A stretch of DNA of 64,000 nt from Toxorhynchites rutilus septentrionalis (GCF_029784135.1 NC_073746.1:303687455-303751454); one strand, 5' to 3'. Positions 11,653-24,480 are shown, counted from the stretch's first letter. Numbers and translations: made by a program. The notes: generated from the letters alone by a model not told the origin.

Positions 11653-12322
11653 TGTGTATGGACATGTTTTCTGCCAACGCTAGTTTAGGTGTATGGACGT
11701 CATGCTGGTATGTATTTCTGTGCTAAATTGTTAAGATGTCTATTAAGATTTTTTAATTTTTAATAGGTATGTGATTTATAATTATTTTTAATAGGTATGT
11801 GATCATAAACAGAGAACCCGTTACTCGGAACCATGATTCCTTCACTTGGAATAAAAGTCGATTAGATGGTGTACTAAATAAGAAATATCAAAATGGTGAA
11901 ATAAATACGTGGCTTGTAGGCAATCGTTTTCAAACAATGTGTATATTTGTACAAATAAATGTTTAATTATAGGAGATGCCGGGTACCTTGAAGTCCTATT
12001 TAGTTTCACCGTTTCGCACTAATATCAGCACACCTGTATGCTCAAAAACAAATATGATTGTTGAGATACAAGACATTTTGAGCTCCATATTTCTTTAGTC
12101 TTCATTCCTTCCTGCTTGGTGTTCGAGCAGACAGATTTTTTTTAAAATTCCCGCAGCTGTATTTTGTATTGCAGCTCCTCCTGTATTTGCTTCTCCTTGC
12201 CCAACTTGTACGTCTGACATTCCTTTGCACATTGTTCCTTTAGCCTATACCTCTTTCTTGCATAATGGGTACATACTTCGGAATTTACTCTAATTTGCTA
12301 AAATTTTGCGCTTGCGTTTTTT
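11653..12322. other. No gene recognised between copy A and M2
   Basis: AT-rich non-coding DNA. GTGTATGGAC occurs twice (11654-11663 and 11689-11698), near the 5' break of copy A, as if filler had been copied locally. Confidence 0.5.
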
Positions 12323-12575
12323 GACCTTGGACTACGTCTTTTATTTCTTTATTGGAATGTAAGTTCAAAGTTTCGAAAACGAAAGCGATACGCCGGAACA
12401 ACCAGATTTTGAGCGTTAATACCTCCTAAACAACTGAACGAAATGGTATAATAAACCTTTCATTCGAAAGATAAAATGTCTACGCATTATATGCTTGTTA
12501 CTTTTTGATCCAAAAACTTGTTTCAACAGCCCTAAAATAGCTTTCAAAACAAGCTATTGAAATCACACCAATCGA

Positions 12576-12610
12576 TATATAAGCGAGTACCGCTCGGAAA
12601 TCCACTCAGT
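12576..12610 (+). promoter_or_regulatory. TATA box and initiator in M2
   Basis: TATATAA at 12576-12582 and TCAGT at 12606-12610 put the initiator A 32 bp after the first T of the TATA box, the spacing of arthropod pol II core promoters. M7 has the same pair at the same spacing. No open reading frame of note follows here; the tandem module does. Confidence 0.5.
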
Positions 12611-12689
12611 TATGATTGCGCAACGATTGAGGTACGATCGCTGAAATGAATGGATGTTCCCCTAACACAGACTTCTAAACCATGGAGCC

Positions 12690-13095
12690 TGAGGAAATCG
12701 GCATTGCAAAATAGATGCAAGCTTTGGGTATTTTTGTACTCGTTTGCGTTTCTGCAAATCGGAATGTTTCCCTAACACAGACGTGGGGAAATCGGCATTG
12801 CAAATTATATACAAGCAGCTGGTACTGTTATACTCGTTTGCGTTTTTGCAAATTTGAATGTTTCCCTAACACAGACTTAAAGACCATGGAGCGTGGGGAA
12901 ATTGGCATTGTAAAATAGATACACGCTGCAGGTACTTTTGTACTCGCTTGCATTTTTGCAACCCGGAATGTGTTTTCCCAATACTGATTCCGAAACCAAG
13001 AAGTTGGGGAAATCGGCATTGCAGACATATGCAAGTCGGCAGTATTTTTATACCCCCATGCAATTTTACACCCCGGAATTCGTTTTGCTAACACG
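12690..13095. repeat. Four-unit tandem array inside M2, about 98-111-bp period
   Basis: The landmark 'GGGGAAATCGGCATTGCA' (and variants) recurs four times, with 'GTTTCCCTAACACAGAC' in most units. It is the same module as in M1, but the middle part has diverged ('TTGTACTCGTTTGCGTTT' replaces the M1 sequence). Confidence 0.7.
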
Positions 13096-13494
13096 GTCTC
13101 AATACCGGAAGCAAATGCAATGCTTTGGCTCGGTTATTGGAAGATATCCCTTCATGTCACCAGCTCACTGAACTTCTACGCATACCGTTTGATGATAAGG
13201 TAAAATGTTGATAACTATTTTCTGCGATAACCACTACCATGATGCATGAATTGACCTAAATTGGAATTTGTTTGCAATTGAGTTCGTAAAATGTTTCATT
13301 CGTTCACTAGTTTAATCGATAATTTAATCAATACACACAGAGATAGCTCTGAGCACCGGCGATATCGTAACCAATGAAGAACATCGGACGTGCAATTATT
13401 GCTAATTGAACAAACACAAATTATTATTAAGCCAACGGGAGTTCTACGTCAATCTTACGGTTATATCATAGGTATAACCCATCCATAGTTTTTT

Positions 13495-14284
13495 GCCTTT
13501 AATAATTGCTGATGCTCTTTTCGTTCTCAATATCATCCTTTTTCAACTCATCTACCCTAGAATCTTACTCATTCACCTCGTTCACCAGGGCATTGAAATG
13601 GGTATTTCCGGTACTGATGACATGTGACTGGGTAAACCCAACACAGAACTTATGTGATCTATTTATTGTATTTATTGAAATAGTTTCGTATAGTGAAAAC
13701 ACTCACCTGATTGGTAAACTGCACAATCGAGAGACAACAGATTTACAACCGCTTCCTCTGTCGATTATAAATTTATAATTGGGTTGGGTCCACTACCAGT
13801 CGCTTCTGTCTCGCATTTTTTGTGTCCGAGCTTACGCTTTACTATTAATTTAAAATCCGTCCAAACCCACAAACAGTTCAACGAAAATGGATTGATTATT
13901 AAGATTTCAACTACATGTATTCAACTAGTTTTCATCAACTTACTTGTTGCTTGCTTGTGATCAGATCGTTCCAAATTTGCACATAGCGCTTTTTCGTTAT
14001 TCGCGAAGCTTCGCAGACTTTCAGTCCCTTCGCTACAGCAGGATATGCTTCCATTCGGGCGACCATAAGTTCGAGCTATTTGTAGTTTGTCACACGCATT
14101 CAGAAATTCGATGGAAAATTGAACATATAAATACGTATCGCATTAATAGTATAGAACTTCCTTCAAGCTAAATATATGCTTACCGTTTTACTTCCATTTT
14201 AACTTTATATTTTGTACTGTCGACTCCTGAAAACTGCCGATTATCACATAGAAACGACATTGAAATGCAACAATCGTCGATATA
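13495..14284. other. No gene recognised
   Basis: AT-rich DNA between M2 and the Tc1-like element. The open frame 13506-13778 has no family signature. Confidence 0.5.
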
Positions 14285-14544
14285 CACTATTCCCACTTTC
14301 TATAAACGCACCTCCGATTTTCAAAGATATCAAGCACCAGGAAAAAATTGACCAGTTTAATGTATTTTATTTCAAAAGAGAAGTACTTAAAAATCAAAAT
14401 CCATAACAAAAACAAAAACGTGTAAGCAAGAATTCATGATTTGTGCTTATTTCATAAAAACCGGTTCCCACTTTCTATAAACGCACCGGCTGTTTTAAGG
14501 TGTGGAACGTTGTATTACTCAATGGGTTGACAAATTTCTGCATT

Positions 14545-16860
14545 TTAGTAATCAGTTGGTCTTCCGCCACGCTCGATCACCTGGAAAATCCAGTTGGGCA
14601 TGCTTTTGAGCAAGTTCTTTATAGTTTCCATCTCAAAATTTTCCCAGGCCGCCGAAATTGCCAGTTTTAGTTCAGCAATGCTGTTATACTGCTTTCCGTT
14701 GGCGTAGATTCGTCGCACGATTATTTCCCAGATGTTTTCTACAGGATTCAGATCCGGGCTGCGGGCTGGTCACCACATCAGTGCAATTTTTCGGGACTCA
14801 AACGAGGATTTCGTCACTGAACTCGTGTGAATACTAGCATTATCTTGCTGAAACACGAATTTTTACTTCGCTTTGAATGGAATCAGGCTGTTTTCCAAGA
14901 CCTCTATGTAGTCTGGCGAGCTCATTTTGCAAGATGTGAATGCTAGGTTGAGCTTTCCTTGTGCGCAAAATCCGACCCATACCATCAACGATCTTCCACC
15001 AAAGTTCCGTGTTGAGAAGTACATTGGTTCCTTCCGCAAATCCAATATCCCGTAAATCCATCGGGGCCATCCAGATTGAATTATTTCTCATCAGAAAGAA
15101 ATTGTAAGGAGTTGTATCTAGGACACGATCGCATATTTTCGACGTAGAACTAAGCAATTATGTTATGTAATCCACTTGTTTACCAATTAAAATATTATTT
15201 TTGAATGCATTGAAATGTTTGTAATAGATTATGTTCTTCGTTACAAATAAATTTGATAAACGTCCTTTTACGTTTGATATGATGCCTAGGACTACCAAAA
15301 TATGTGAACGGAAGAACTGTCAAACGATCATTGTATTTTACATTTCCCTCTGAAATAATTACACATCTAATGTTTAAGTAGTTTTCGAACCGCGAAAGTT
15401 CATTCACCTCTAGTATCTGAAATGACGATTTTCCCAGGCTTCTTAGTTTAAAAGTACGTTTCAGGGAAACATATTCCGGTCTGCACAACGACAAGCGAGT
15501 ACAAAAGTACTCAACACCAAAAAATACCTCCGACATGCATGTATTTGAAAAGCGGATTCCCCCAGGCACATTAATTTTTAAGTCCATGTTAGGGAAACAC
15601 AGCTCAGTGGAAAAAATAGCCCCAACTTGCATGTTTTGACAAATGATGATTATGTTGGATTAAAGAGGCTTTAAACTTTTCAGTTCTTTCGCCTCTAAGG
15701 TTTTGACAAAGCGAATTCCCCCAGGCACATTGATTTAGAAGTCCGTGTTAGGGAAATACAGCTCGGTGGGAACAAAAATGCCCCCGACTTGCATGTATAT
15801 TTGCAAAGCGGATTTCCACAGGTACATCGGTTTTGAAGTCTGTGTTGGGGAAACCGTAAATCGGGCCAATTATAACTTGGCATTTAGGGCGTTTAAATAA
15901 CGCTTGACATTTTACAGTTATTCAATTGTTCATCTCATGAAAAGTAATATTTTATTAATTGTGATAGACGCGTAGAAATATTTCCTATCAATTGATGCAA
16001 ACATCTTTCCGATCTGTTAAGAAATGTTCGAGTTATAAGCATTCGAAATACGGGGTAGGGTTAGCACACAAATTGGTAGAACAAATGTATGGGAAAAAAG
16101 GAAGTTCTTCCAGTTTTCATAAATTTAAACCGTTTAGAGATTAGCGAATTGTAATGTATAGCATACCAAACAAATCTTGGAGAATTTTTGATTCGACTGG
16201 TATGCAAATCATGAGAAATCGTTCACAGTGAAAATAGTTATTAACGTTAACTTTATTTCATAAAAACGTGACCTTTTTTCTGATTTGGCACCCTTCCTGA
16301 AAGACTAGTTCTACGTCAAAATAACCTGAAGGTGAATAAATAAAAATCATTAGCTCTAATAGCTTGTAATCGCATTGTAACATTTATCTGAGAAAAATAC
16401 AGGAAATAACGAAGACTTTACCGTGTCCCACTGACGAGCCATGTTCACTTTTGCGAAATCCAAACGTTTTTGCTTGTGATCTGGTGTTAGATTCGGAGCC
16501 TTGTGCATTTTAGATCGAATTATGTTGGGGCTGTAGTGCAAAACCTTACGAATAGATTCATCCGCAACAGGTAGATCCAGCTCAGATTTGATCTTGGACA
16601 CCGATATTGTTGAATTCGACGCCAACTTCACAATCTTCGTTCATCCCGCGCCGACAGTTTTAATTGTTTAGCCTTTCGTCTGGTTGTTGCATACTTTTCC
16701 GGATTCTTCAAGAAGTATCTTGTCACCGAATCTGATCTATTGAGTCTATGGGCAATTTCGCGAAGAGGCACCTTTTCTCGTCGGCAGGCTTAGACCATTC
16801 CCCTTTCTCAATCACTTAGAACACTTCCTTTTGGCATTTTCAAGCAATACGATCGAGAAA
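14545..16860 (-). pseudogene. Tc1-like transposase, broken by M3 and by stops
   Basis: Read on the minus strand. The N-terminal part (about 16860-16356) includes SNSTISVSKIKSELDLP and MHKAPNLTPDHKQKRLDFAK, a normal Tc1 DNA-binding to linker region, ending in FFSDK. After M3 the frame resumes: FNLDG, DLRKEPMYFSTRNFGG, SLMVWVGFCAQGKLNLAF, then FVFQQDNASIHTSS, then PARSPDLNPVENIWEIIV and, ending at 14545, FQVIERGGRPTDY. QQDN carries the second catalytic D, and PDLNPVENIWE carries the third acidic residue. Stops occur after SLIPFKAK and in place of the W before PARSPDLN. Several frameshifts lie in the N-terminal half, so it is inactive. Confidence 0.75.
15102..16317 (-). mobile_element. Modular element M3 (GACGTAG family)
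   Basis: Minus orientation: the GACGTAGAACTAG end is at 16317, and the other end, TTCTACGTCGAAAATATGCG, lies near 15150, continuing to about 15102. Flanking A-runs of 3-4 (15099-15101 and 16318-16321) are T-runs in element orientation. It holds four module units (about 15430-15860, landmark GTTAGGGAAA) and an AT-rich half shared with M5 along nearly its full length. It interrupts the Tc1-like transposase. Confidence 0.6.
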
Positions 16861-17749
16861 ATTTATTCAAATTCAAAAGTTTGCCTGCATTTGCTCACTG
16901 CGTTTATAAAAATGGGAGCTTCGAAAACAGATATTCGTGTTTCTGACAGATGCAACGAACACACTATCACTATTCAATGTGGAATATATATGATTCACTA
17001 ATACTTACACGGTGGCATATGGTACACATGCCGATTAAAGCGTAAACATTGTTATTGTGGGTGGGGGTGCGTTTTTAGAATGTGGGAATAGTGTATATCG
17101 ACTTTAAGAATAAAGTGAGAGTTCTTCCGAGTTTGCTTTTCTCATTTATTTTGATAGTGACAATTGTGTGATCTGAATACAGGTATCATTCAGATAGCTG
17201 TATTACCCCACTCGCCACGTAGGATAGACCTATTTTAAATTCGTTTCTTCTCGAAGATCAATTTTGCAAGAAAAAAATAGCCGTAAAACGCTACGTAATG
17301 TAACAAAATTCACTAAAATGTCTGTTTTCAGCAGACATCATGATTCTATTAATATTATCTATTTGAGTAATCCTTTATACGACACAAAATCTCTAGCACA
17401 CCTGTTATCTACTACAATCACTTTGATTTTTGCCTACACATTTTTTATTTCTCACTCATCACACAAATCGTATAAGTGTGCGATACGTTCCTGATAATTA
17501 CTCTGTTTGTACTCTGTATACGTTTCTTCCATCATACTCTCATATAAAATACATACACGTTATAGAACGGATCTCGTTATGACACACACACGCGCGACCA
17601 AAAAACACATGTCATAGTAACATTTGAACAGAAAATTGCTTCGCCGGATTAAAATTTCATTTTTGCCGATATTCTTTCAAGAAATTTGAAACAAATTCCA
17701 TTAGATTTAATGCACTGGAACAGGATGCAAATTCTCCCATGGAATTAAC

Positions 17750-17935
17750 CTACTGTTGATAACTCGAACATTGAAGTTGCCCGTTTTTGACAGCACGGTT
17801 GGGTAAGCACACAAATGGACAGAATAAATGTATGGGAAAACGGGAATGAAATCTTGGAGAATATCCAATTCTATTGCTATGCAAATCGTCAAAACCCGTT
17901 CGCAGATCTGTTTTCTGATTTGGAACGTCAAAAAA
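17750..17935 (-). mobile_element. Degenerate partial copy of the M3/M5 type (M8)
   Basis: The plus-strand text aligns with 16075-16317 of M3 through shared blocks (AGCACACAAAT, GTATGGGAAAA, AATCTTGGAGAAT, TATGCAAATC, CTGATTTGG, then ACGTC followed by an A-run), with deletions and many substitutions. No module array is left. Confidence 0.5.
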
Positions 17936-20093
17936 TATTTTCTTACCTTTGTTCACAACATCAAGATCAAGCAGGATGCTTGTAGCGTGTACACAAACAT
18001 ATCGAAATGGGCCTAAAAAAACATCCCAAATGGAGAGGGTGCATTTCCCCAACCACACACATGCGATTACATATCACTTCTATCGGTCGTATCACATTCA
18101 CTCAATTTCACCCCCATTTCTCCGGGGCGAGTGTTGAAGCCTATCTAAGCTGCCGCACCGTATCGATATCGACTCGGAAGCCGATTCCGACCGTTTACCC
18201 TGCATACGATACGTATGTGAAAACTCTCGAAGGACTTGTATATTTGCCTAAGGACTGACTTAATACGATTTGCGACCTCGCCCGAGGGGAGGAAAAGAAC
18301 GGAAAAACCGAACGTTTGCCACTTTATTACTCCTGGAAGGCTTGTTATTTGAATTCGGTTATCATTGCGGTGCAACGTGGAGGCGGGGATATGTGACAGT
18401 GAAGTCCGTCGCCAGATATACCGCGAAAGTAAGCCCAAGCTTGCAAGAGATGTTCGTTCTTAAAACGATATTTCGACTCGTCGGAAAATGGATTCAAAAT
18501 ACAAAATTTCGCATCTAGCAGGATGGAGCACACAACTTATCCCAGTTCCAATGTCCGCTCACCTGGTGCCAGGGATCAGACGACGTGACCAGAAATGCTT
18601 CGAACGTCTTAGAAGCGCCTTTTCGCAGTCGCCCAAGAAGAGGGGCCCCGACACGGAAGCTGTCTCAAATATTATTTTTGGGTGTTTAGCGAAGATGGAT
18701 GGATTGTTTGCACAGTGACATGTGCGCGTGTGTGTGTGTGGGTAGTACTTATTGTATACGCTTATGGATGTCGGTCCCAAATTCGGAAGATTCCCGCTAA
18801 GGACCACGCCACATCACACCACACGAATTGGCACTGTTTTGAAGAAGCACTTCTAATCAAGCATCGGTGCGTGTGAATATGCTTCGGCAGGATTTCCGTG
18901 AGCGGATTGTAGATGAAGTTTCGGCTTTGTGAACGCGTGGACCAAGTGAAGCCGGGGAGTGTGGGAAATAATAATTTTCTGAATAATGGAAGTCATTAAT
19001 TAAGATAAAGAAGGATTCCTTATCGCTTTTGTTGTCACTGGCAGAGATTGGGTGGGAGAGTTAGGTTAGAAGTCAAATGTGGATGTCAAATATACGGAAC
19101 TTCTGTTATCAAGCACATGCCAATGTGTGGTGGTAATGACACCGCGTCGAATCCACTGGGCAGAAATGCCGCAACATTGCGCGAGATAAATCCTCAAAAC
19201 CCTCACGATGCCGATGGGAATAAAATTCCAATTCTTCAAAGCTATCCGAGCGGGCGAATCCGCCGCTTTGCCACACGTTTTTAGTGTTTACATATAATAC
19301 CGTATCTAAATATGCACAAAGCATAAAATAAAATTCCATCAGATATACACGTAATGAAATTATAGAATGCACACAAGAGCAAGGGAAGAATACAAAAAAA
19401 AAACTACCATCACGCATCCCCGGCTCCAGAACTAGGAAGCCAAATAAAAATATGAGCCGCGGAGACGAGGGAAAAAATTAATTATATAAAACATTACGTT
19501 GTTGGCGCTGACTCGAATCCAGGAAGCGCTCGGGTTCTGAGATTTGGTTATCGCAACCATCCCACCCGCGGGGACCCAACGCTTGATCATTCCGTCCACT
19601 GCGCTTCTTTGCGCTTTGAGAAGTGATTCTTTTTTGTTGCTACTACTGCAGAGCTCATCCCAGGCTGATCCTATTAATTCAAAGGGCAACTTGTGCGGAG
19701 TCCACATCCCATACAACAACAACAAAAAAAGCGTAATTTTTAAAATTCTTTAAATGTCCACCGACCAAAGTGTGCACGATTAAAAGGATGCATCAAGCGT
19801 TTCGAACGCAGCCAAGCGGAAGAGTCACGGTTGGAAAGGGTTCTGTTAGGCTGGTGAAATGACGAAATTGGTTTGGGTCGAAATTCGTTAAAATTTGTGC
19901 TCATTCCTGCATTCAGAAACATAAAATATTCAAGGTTCCGTTATATTGTGATGCTCCAAGAGATGAAATTCTGAACATCGATTATGTTAGTCAATCGTCC
20001 ATTCTCATCATGTTGCATATATGAGATTTTTGCGTCAATCGATTTCGGCATTCCATAACAATTTTTTACATCGAATAAAATAATATATGTCAA
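17936..20093. other. No gene recognised; moderately GC-rich unique-looking DNA
   Basis: The region 18000-19750 is richer in GC than its flanks and shows no repeat match within the window. Short open frames on both strands overlap without a family signature. It could be intronic or intergenic unique sequence of a host gene. Confidence 0.5.
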
Positions 20094-20474
20094 TAGCTGA
20101 CCCGGCAAAATTCGACCCACTCAAAATGATAATGAATACTTTCAAACATTCACGTTTCCCTACTAAGCGAACTATTCATTTATTGATCTTCTAATAGACA
20201 CTATACCATATACTTTTACTATAAATTTCCAAGTACTTCTACGAAAACTCGTCAGAATAATATAAATTTATTTTCAGACACAATTCTCGCTCAAGATTCT
20301 TCAATTACCTTCAAATAACATGTTTTTTCGGTTACATGGAATACAATTTTGATACAGAAAATATAATAAAATGAAGACAGCTCAAATCGCATCGGATCCT
20401 TCCTCGAATTTTGCGCTTACCAACACATTTGCATTTTGCGATTAATTTTTTTATATAGTTAGAAGATATACACT

Positions 20475-22451
20475 AATGGCTTCAGTATTCTTGGACATAA
20501 AGGGGGGCTTTGATTCTGTTTCAATAGAGGTTTTGTCAGATAAATTACACTCTCGGGGTCTGCCGTCTCTATTGAATAACATGTTATATAACTTGCTTTG
20601 TGAGAAACATTTGAATTTTTCTCACGGAGATTCGGCAGAGAGTCGGGTCTCTTACATGGGCCTCCCTCAGGGCTCCTGTTTAAACCCCCTTTTGTACAAC
20701 TTCTATGTAAGCGACATTGACAATTGTCGTACACAAAATTGCAGCTTAAGACAACTTGCAGATGATGGAGTGGTGTCTGTCGTAGGATCAAAAGAATCCG
20801 ACCTGCAAGAACCCTTACAAGATATTTTGAACATTTTTTTAACCTGGGCCATTGGGCTAGGGATCGAATTCTACACGGAGAAAACAGAGATGGTGGTTTT
20901 TTCTACGAAGCATAGACCAGCAAAACCAAAGCTTCAACTTTTGGGTAAACCGATCACTCATGCTATGTCATTCAAGTATCTTGGGGTCTGGTTCGACTCC
21001 AAATGTACTTGGGGGGCCCATATTAGGTATCTGAGTAAAAAATGTCAACAAAGAATAAACTTTCTCCGTACAATTACCGGCACCTGGTGGGGAACCCATC
21101 CCGAAGATCTAATAATGTTGTATCGAACAACTATTCTCTCAGTGATGGAGTATGGCAGTTTCTGTTTTCAATCAGCTGCCAAAACACACCTCATTAAACT
21201 CGAGCGAATTCAGTATCTTTGTCTCCGTATCGCGTTGGGATGTATGCCCTCAACGCATACCATGAGTCTCGAGGTTTTGGCAGGCGTACTCCCACTAAAA
21301 GATCGCTTCAATTTATTATCTCTTCGGTTCTTCATCCGGTGTAAGGTCATGAACCCATTGGTGATCGGAAATTTTGAGCAGCTGATCGAGCTAAATTTTC
21401 ACTCCGGATTCATGAATTCATATCCATGCAGGTTGATCCTTCTTCGTATACTCCCAACTGTATTTGTTTTCCTGACTACATCAATTCCTCTGTACATTTT
21501 GATCTGTTCATGAAGGAGAAAATCCATGGAATTCCAGATTATCATCGATCGGGGATCGTTCCTACGATCTTCAATGCAAAGTATGGGCGTGTCAATTGTG
21601 ATAATATGTACTTTACTAATGGGTCCTGTATGAAAGAGTCCACAGGATTTGGAGTGTTCAACGAATTTTTTAGCACCTCCCACAGTCTTCAGAATCCTTG
21701 CTCAGTGTATATTGCTGAATTGGCAGCAATACACTGGGCTCTGGACAGCGTCTCCTCACGACCTGTTGAACACTATTATATTGTAACGAATAGTCTTAGC
21801 TCTGTCGAAGCTATCCTTTCAGTGAGGCCGGAAAAGCACTCGCCGTACTTCCTTGAGAGAATACGAGAAATTTTGAGTGCTTTAACCAGACGCTGTTATG
21901 TCATTACCTTTATCTGGGTCCCTTCACATTGCTCAATTCCGGGTAATGAGAGAGCTGACTCATTGGCAAAGGTAGGTGCAATTGAAGGCGATATTTATCA
22001 GCGACAAATCGCCTTCAATGAATTTTATTCTTTAGTCCGTAAAAATACCATCGCTAACTGGCAACGTAAGTGGAACGAAGATGAATTGGGTCGGTGGCTT
22101 CACTAGATTATCCCTAAGGTTAGTCTCAAACCATGGTTCAAAAGTCTGGACTTGAGTCGGGACTTTATTCGTACCTTCTCTCGACTCATGTCCAATCACT
22201 GTTCGTTAGACGCGAGTATGATGAATGTGAGTGTGAACATTGTCAACATATCCTTATATCCCTTCCTTCTCCTGAAAAAAATGTCACCCTTCTAAACTCG
22301 AGCAAGCCGAGAGTAATCGGTTCTCTACTTCATTAACATTAGAATTAATGAAAAATGTTTATATATAATTGCAACAATACAGATAGGAGTTTGGCTCCTT
22401 TAAACTTATGTACCTGAGCCTGTAAAAATAAACGATTTATTCAAAAAAAAA
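20475..22451 (+). mobile_element. I-like non-LTR retrotransposon copy B, 5'-truncated, 12-bp target duplication
   Basis: AAGATATACACT occurs at 20463-20474 and again at 22452-22463, directly after the 3' A tail. The element starts in RT at ATGGCTTCAGTATTC and ends TGAGCCTGTAAAAATAAACG plus tail. It is the same family as copy C (3' ends nearly identical). The duplicated target contains the TA and first four bases (CACT) of the Tc1-like element, so B inserted into that element. Confidence 0.9.
20476..22300 (+). pseudogene. RT and RNase H of I-like copy B
   Basis: The first frame (20476-21513) encodes RT from MASVFLDIKGGFDS (catalytic motif A, D retained) through MGLPQGSCLNPLLYNFYVSD (motif B), LRQLADDGVVSVVG (motif C, LADD rather than YADD) and FKYLGVWFDSKCTWG. 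A 14-nt deletion near 21418, compared with copy C, shifts the frame. The second frame (21426-22106) gives RNase H: FTNGS (D of the usual TDGS changed to N), AELAAIHWALD, VTNSLSS (again D to N), VPSHCSIPGNERADSLAKVG. A stop follows GRWLH at 22104-22106, and the C-terminal zinc region is mostly deleted. Two catalytic D-to-N changes plus the lesions make the enzyme dead. Confidence 0.85.
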
Positions 22452-22459
22452 AAGATATA

Positions 22460-23973
22460 CACTCTGTCCAGCTTCTATCAGACCAGCTGATGATCTTGCT
22501 GCTTTGTGCCATTGTAAACAAACAATGCTTCAACTTATACTCTAGTGTATTGGTATTGATGACTACCATACACTGTCTGATTTTCATATGTGTTTGGGCA
22601 AACGCTGAGCGTAAACCAAAGATTTTGTATTTTTCAAGTATCAAGTTTCTATAAGACCAGTTACATTTTTCCGTTGTTTTAGTTGTTTTGATCAATAAAT
22701 CTGGAAAATGCCGAAGGGTAAGTGCTCACGGAGAGAAAAGAAAGACAAATCGATGCATTTCACCAAGAATGATACTAGAGAAATTTCTAGTCGGATTGGA
22801 CGATTCCATCAAGTAGTGCTCAATTATTTGGCGAATCCTCAAGGATACGGTAAGAAGGAGAGTGTTCCACGTAAATCGAAGCTCTCTGACCGGGATAAGC
22901 GGAAAATAGTTAGATCAGCCTCGAATACCTTAAAATCGCTTATGCAAATAAAGCAATATTTCAATTTAAATGTTACTCGGGTGACAATTCGTCAAGTTTT
23001 GGTAAAAAATCCAAAAAAAAAAAATAAAAAATAAAGAGGGTTTAAAAGGTTGAAACTCCTCATCTTACACCAAGACGTCTGAGTTTTGCCAAAGCTCACA
23101 TGAGCTAACAGTGGGACATGGTATGTTGTGACAAAGAATGTTTCCAAAAGAATATATTTTGCTATATACCATAACGAAAAGTTCTTCAATGTATAGGTTA
23201 TCTTCACTGACGCAATAAAGTTCAATTAGCATGGTTCTGATGGTTTCAACGGGTACTGGTGTGATTCACGGAAGAAGGAACAGTATTCTTCAACCAGGAA
23301 TTTTTGTGGAGGCTCTTGCGTTGTTTGAGTGGGATTTTGTGCAACCGGAAAGCTCAAGATAGCTTTCACATCATTCAACGATTAAATATATGTTCTGGAA
23401 TCCTCTCCTACCGTTTTTGCGAGGATATCGTCAAAAAAATTCACATTCCAGCTACTATTCATACCAGAAAGGAAACTAAGCAATGGATTAAAGACCCAAA
23501 ACATATTTTTTTTGGACTGACCAGCTCGCTCTTCAGACTTTTATGCAGAATCTACACTGAGAAAAAAACCGTACACCACCATTGAAGAGCTCGAGGTCGC
23601 ATTTTCGGAAACATGTAAAAATATCGAGAAATCCGTTCAGCAGCATTTGGTAAATAGTATTCCAAAACGAATTTTCCTGGTTATTAGCCGAAATGGCAAG
23701 GTTGCCAACTATTGACATGTAAATCCGCCGATCATTTTGAATTTTTCATTAATGATACCTATGAATTTTGAAGTGGTCTTATAGAAACTAGACAGCTGAA
23801 ATTATCATATTTAAGCACAATAAATAAACAAACAACTCTTTTGAACGAAACTGACGTTAAATATACTTTATTCTAAGCATTCGACAATGTATGAATGTAT
23901 CATGTTGAAATTCTAACTGTTTGTGTTGCAACGAACTATAATTAGGGTGGTCTTATAGAAGTTGAACAGAGTG
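22460..23973 (+). mobile_element. Second Tc1-like element, IR/DR termini, host of copy B
   Basis: The left end CACTCTGTCCAGCTTCTATC (22460) is inverted at the right end (CTTATAGAAGTTGAACAGAG, ending 23973), with TA at 22458-22459 and 23974-23975. Inner copies of the core (TTTCTATAAGACCAG near 22644; GGTCTTATAGAAACT near 23774) give a doubled terminal structure. It inserted in F1 at a TA; copy B later entered 4 bp inside its left end. Length about 1.5 kb. Confidence 0.85.
22708..23720 (+). pseudogene. Tc1-like transposase relic
   Basis: The start at 22708 gives MPKGKCSRREKKDKSMHFTK, followed by a helix-turn-helix region and the second DNA-binding part LSDRDKRKIVRSASNTLKSL, normal for Tc1 transposases. 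After about residue 100 the frame is lost at an A-rich stretch near 23010-23030. Later pieces can be recognised in other frames: TDGSDGFNGYW, WVGFCATGKLKIAF (near 23320), DWPARSSDF (near 23515) and a C-terminal PKRIFLVISRNGKVANY ending near 23718. The segment with the QDNA block is not readable. It is multiply frameshifted and inactive. Confidence 0.7.
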
Positions 23974-24214
23974 TAGTAGTGCGTTTTTTCACCTGAAAAT
24001 CCATTTCCATTTTCGAACAAAGATCAATTTCGTTACCGCAAACATCAAATGGACAAAAAACGCTTATCACGGAGTAATTGTAGAACTTTTGGGAATTCAC
24101 TTTTCCGAATTTTCCTATTTTCTTCAGAGTTTTCCGAAAATTTTCAATTGTCATGTTTAGTTGTTAATACTGTTGGTTGAAATATGTGTAATATTTTTAT
24201 GGGACTCTCGTTCT

Positions 24215-24480
24215 CCTTCCAGAGCAGGGAGGGGTGTGCAACCATCATAGAAACATCTCTTGTACTCTTAAATCCTCACATTCCAATTTTGATTCCATTT
24301 GCTTTATAAATTCTCGAGTTATGTAGAAATTTGTGTTTTGTTTTTATAAGAGCCCCCCTTTGAGAGCGGAGGAGTGTCGAACCACCATAGAAACATTTAT
24401 TGCCCCCTGAAACTTCCACATGTCAAATGTTGTTCCATTTGCTTGATTAGTTCTCGAGTTATGTTCAAATTCGTGTTTCA
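24215..24480 (+). repeat. Two units of the 'CAGCCCC...GAGGAGTGTC' tandem repeat (end of F1)
   Basis: Two units about 140 bp apart (near 24225 and 24360) share 'GGAGGAGTGTCGAACCACCA', 'TAGAAACAT', 'TTCCATTTGCTT' and 'CTCGAGTTATG'. The same unit recurs many times in F2. Confidence 0.65.

Larger units (their letters stand above)
12323..13488 (+). mobile_element. Modular element M2 (GACGTAG family) with promoter block
   Basis: It starts GACCTTGGACTACGTC after a T6 run (12317-12322) and ends with GTTCTACGTCAATCTTACGG, the hairpin-like GGTTATATCATAGGTATAACC and CATCCATAG before a T6 run (13489-13494). The left 300 bp (12340-12650) matches the corresponding block of M7, including a TATA box and initiator. 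The right half holds four tandem units related to the M1 array (landmarks near 12692, 12790, 12897 and 13008). No coding region is supported. Confidence 0.6.
14285..17093 (-). mobile_element. Tc1-like element with inner and outer repeated termini (IR/DR type), split by M3
   Basis: The left end CACTATTCCCACTTTCTATA (from 14285) is inverted at the right end (up to 17093), with TA on each side (14283-14284 and 17094-17095). A second copy of the terminal sequence, TTCCCACTTTCTATAAACGC, lies inward near 14465-14484, and an inverted inner copy (GCGTTTATAAAAATGGGAGC) near 16910. This doubled arrangement is that of IR/DR Tc1 elements such as Minos or Sleeping Beauty. Without M3 the element would be about 1.6 kb, normal for the class. 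Confidence 0.75.
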
